A stretch of 64,000 nt of DNA, taken from Candidatus Nitronereus thalassa (GTDB lineage Bacteria; Nitrospirota; Nitrospiria; Nitrospirales; UBA8639). The notes beneath the pieces were generated by a model. That model was not told where the DNA came from and made no database searches. It was given only the letters and a program-made list of their open reading frames with translations. Position 1 is the stretch's first letter; each line of letters begins with the position of its first letter. Below are positions 62,371-64,000 of the stretch, piece after piece. The translations under genes and the position numbers were made by a program. Location: assembly GCF_032191465.1 (NCBI RefSeq), contig NZ_JAQOUE010000001.1, positions 1,550,001-1,614,000 of the forward strand, in the 5' to 3' direction.

Positions 62371-63358
62371 TAATATCTTTAGCGCGACGCTGAAAATATC
62401 CTGACCGTACAGCACCATACAAATCAACTGTTGACTCTTCAACCCCTTCAAACGTTTCGAGATTGAGAGACCGCTCATTTACGGTATCTTCCACGTTTAA
62501 CCCAAGGTTTGGGAAAAACGGAATAAAGTAATTGAGGGGGTTTACTGCGATATCTCCGGCATAACCTACCGCATCACGAACCGTTAATGGCGGCAAAAAC
62601 GGAAGTACCAGAAAGGGACCGGAGTTCATACCATATATCGCCAACGTTTGCCCTGTATCCTCGCTCGGAGGCGCCTCCGTATCAAAGACATATTTCGCGA
62701 CATCAAACAGACCGGCGACCCCGATGGTCGAGTTAATCAAAAACCGTTTTGTTTCAATACCCGCACGGCCATACTTCCCTTGAAACAGGCTGTTTAAAAA
62801 TCTCGTCATATAGCCCATGTTGTGAAAGGCATTTGCCATGGACCCCTGAACGTCCGGGGGCACGATGGCATTATATCCCCGAGCGACCGGCTTGAGGAAA
62901 TAACGATCTACATCATAGTTGAATTGAAAAACATTGGCATTGAAGGATTCCCAGGGATCATGCACCACTATTTGAGGCCCCTCATCAAAGGGGTCCCTGT
63001 AGGTTTCAACGGAAGAACCTTCCACCACCGTCTCTGCCATTACCGGAATTCCTTCGTCTCCAACATATGGGGTGTCAGTCGAGGAGCTTGAAGGAGAGGG
63101 TTTTTCTTGGCTTGTCACTGAGGGGGAACTAGAATCCATGACTTCATTGTCCGTCCCAAAATATTGCAGGTTCGAATCGAGACTGGGGCTGGGAGGCAAC
63201 GGAGGCTGCCCAATTGGAAAGGTCCCTGCAGTTCCGATCTGCGCACTCACGTTGGCCACAGGCAACCAACCCTGAATCGAAAAGAACACCCCGATGACAA
63301 GAAAGGTCCTCATCGAGAAAGACAGGGATCTCCAAAATTTCTGGTGAAACGTGGCCAT
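62363..63358 (-). CDS. MlaA-like protein without an evident lipobox
   Basis: 331 residues from the ATG of MATFHQKFWRSL, fixed by GGGAGGAATTC before it. An N-terminal hydrophobic signal (FLVIGVFFSIQGWLPVANVSA) ends in a signal-peptidase-I-type site with no lipobox cysteine, unlike classical MlaA lipoprotein. About 90 residues rich in Pro and Ser follow (GQPPLPPSPSLDSNLQYFGT), then the MlaA/VacJ domain (DPWESFNANVFQFNYDVDRY, GRAGIETKRFLINSTIGVAG, PPSEDTGQTLAIYGM). MlaA removes misplaced phospholipids from the outer-membrane outer leaflet with the Mla transport system; no other Mla gene is nearby. The missing lipid anchor is unusual. Confidence 0.88.
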   Translation of the reverse strand: MATFHQKFWRSLSFSMRTFLVIGVFFSIQGWLPVANVSAQIGTAGTFPIGQPPLPPSPSLDSNLQYFGTDNEVMDSSSPSVTSQEKPSPSSSSTDTPYVGDEGIPVMAETVVEGSSVETYRDPFDEGPQIVVHDPWESFNANVFQFNYDVDRYFLKPVARGYNAIVPPDVQGSMANAFHNMGYMTRFLNSLFQGKYGRAGIETKRFLINSTIGVAGLFDVAKYVFDTEAPPSEDTGQTLAIYGMNSGPFLVLPFLPPLTVRDAVGYAGDIAVNPLNYFIPFFPNLGLNVEDTVNERSLNLETFEGVEESTVDLYGAVRSGYFQRRAKDISQ

Positions 63359-63499
63359 GAATTCCTCCCTCATTCCATACAACCAGTTGGGCAAATTCGA
63401 GTGCTAGAAGGCAAAAACGCCGAAAACCGGACGAACTTTACCAAAAACAGATAGGTCTGGCTACTGTAGATGTTTCAGGAAGGTAATAGCAAAAACGGG

Positions 63500-63709
63500 C
63501 TACTCTGAGCTACCGAGCATATCATCTACCAAGGGCCGATTGAGATCTTCACACCCGATACAAATCGTATCAAAGAGAGCCTCGTGGTCGGCAACATAAT
63601 TCTTTTCATCAACTAAGTTTTCCTCGTGAACTTCTTGATAGCAGGTCTCACACAATATCATGAGGCCTCGCATCACAGAAACAGTTTTCCGGCTTTGACT
63701 TCCCGCCAT
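63500..63709 (-). CDS. Small zinc-ribbon protein (69 aa)
   Basis: MILCETCYQEVHEENL and DTICIGCEDLNRPL give two CxxC pairs about 26 residues apart, a zinc ribbon. The linker is acidic (DEKNYVADHEALF). AGAGGTGACTT precedes the ATG of MAGSQSRKT. Upstream, at 63731-63751, ATACGTA is repeated and could be an operator. No family recognised. It may be a small DNA- or protein-binding regulator. Confidence 0.65.
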   Translation of the reverse strand: MAGSQSRKTVSVMRGLMILCETCYQEVHEENLVDEKNYVADHEALFDTICIGCEDLNRPLVDDMLGSSE

Positions 63710-63730
63710 AAGTCACCTCTCATTTTCAAT

Positions 63731-63751
63731 ATACGTAAGTTTAGATACGTA
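63731..63751. promoter_or_regulatory. Direct repeat ATACGTA, candidate operator
   Basis: ATACGTA occurs at 63731-63737 and 63745-63751, 14 bases apart; its core TACGTA is self-complementary. It lies about 20-40 bases before the start of the zinc-ribbon gene at 63709, where a regulator could block transcription or translation. No protein is assigned. Confidence 0.35.
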
Positions 63752-63821
63752 AATATGAAAAAACCTGTCGATCTCATGAAACATGTCTCCCCGATACGTT
63801 TTTCTCGTCCCGCATTACGTT

Positions 63822-64000
63822 TTACGACCACCCCCGTTGTTGGGCCAGTAAAAAATCCTCGGTTTCGAGGTCAATACCACAATCTGGACATTCATAGGGC
63901 TGGTCGGGGGGAGGAATCGATAATTCCGTATTCTGGATACGTCCCTGGCAAACATGGTAATAATGTCCTCCAGAATGCTCGGAATCCAGTGGATCATTTT
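63822..64000 (-). CDS. Partial zinc-ribbon protein (runs off right edge)
   Basis: The last ~58 codons of a frame entering from the right edge. EHSGGHYYHVCQGR is followed by PPPDQPYECPDCGIDLETED with a CPDCG pair, then LLAQQRGWS and a stop. The histidines and cysteines fit a zinc-binding domain. The start lies outside the window. A different minus-strand frame over the same bases is a shadow. Product unknown. Confidence 0.6.
   Translation of the reverse strand, partial: NDPLDSEHSGGHYYHVCQGRIQNTELSIPPPDQPYECPDCGIDLETEDFLLAQQRGWS

Noticed and set aside
63815-63997. 60-codon minus-strand frame at the right edge
   Set aside because: A different frame over the same bases encodes a CPDCG zinc-ribbon and runs off the edge, which is more convincing.
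1-64000. CRISPR arrays, rRNA genes, insertion sequences and integrases
   Set aside because: No regularly spaced repeats, rRNA signatures or transposase/integrase motifs were seen anywhere in the window.

Overview
The window looks like a piece of a bacterial chromosome of moderate GC from a Gram-negative with an outer membrane (LpxC, TonB-dependent receptor, MlaA). Dense two-component signalling, rplI-glyA-nrdR next to each other and many small unrecognised proteins suggest a Nitrospira-like member of the Nitrospirota. This is an inference from gene content; no marker gene in the window settles it.

Layout. 1-6850 (all minus): the start of an AddB-like nuclease/helicase subunit with a zinc ribbon and a thioredoxin-fold protein, a STAS protein, a NarL-type two-component pair whose kinase carries a Rossmann (NAD(P)-binding-like) domain, then nrdR, glyA and rplI. 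7095-9100: a secreted protein overlapping a P-loop-less SF1 helicase-like protein. 9279-14397: tRNA-Leu(CAG), a REP-type palindrome pair, a 3' remnant of a large ATPase gene, an orphan methyltransferase, a decayed tRNA-Leu copy and an intact 877-aa ATPase gene. 14724-23750: a secreted protein, a STAS protein, aldehyde dehydrogenase, then a minus-strand set of coiled-coil protein, second ATPase (777 aa), histidine kinase and response regulator. 23945-36025: housekeeping and envelope genes (SDR, pyrE, rhodanese, HD-GYP, trmI, RCK potassium regulator, lpxC) and a PLP decarboxylase facing a putative Fe(II) oxygenase. 36326-47472: peptide transporter, 1004-aa hybrid kinase, excisionase-like HTH protein, a second kinase/regulator pair, TonB receptor and a diguanylate cyclase. 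47688-55794: small hypotheticals, then a DUF898 membrane protein with a 114-bp tandem repeat, an M48 metalloprotease, a Sel1-repeat protein and an RDD protein. 55994-64000: hydantoinase/oxoprolinase subunits, an FG-GAP repeat protein, FmdB, an MlaA-like protein and two small zinc-ribbon proteins.

The best candidate for an undescribed system is the family of large two-part ATPases (11764-14397 and 20175-22508, plus a tail remnant at 9762-9974). Each has a degenerate N-terminal ATPase-like half and a C-terminal half with intact Walker A and B motifs resembling the BREX-associated DUF2791/BrxD ATPases, but no other BREX gene is present. One copy has a coiled-coil protein upstream and a histidine kinase/response regulator just downstream on the same strand. 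The other lies beside tRNA-Leu in a region that looks like a tandem duplication followed by reciprocal decay: the ATPase copy next to the good tRNA is a stub, and the tRNA copy next to the good ATPase is a pseudogene. A nearby helicase-like protein without a P-loop may be related, but only proximity suggests it.
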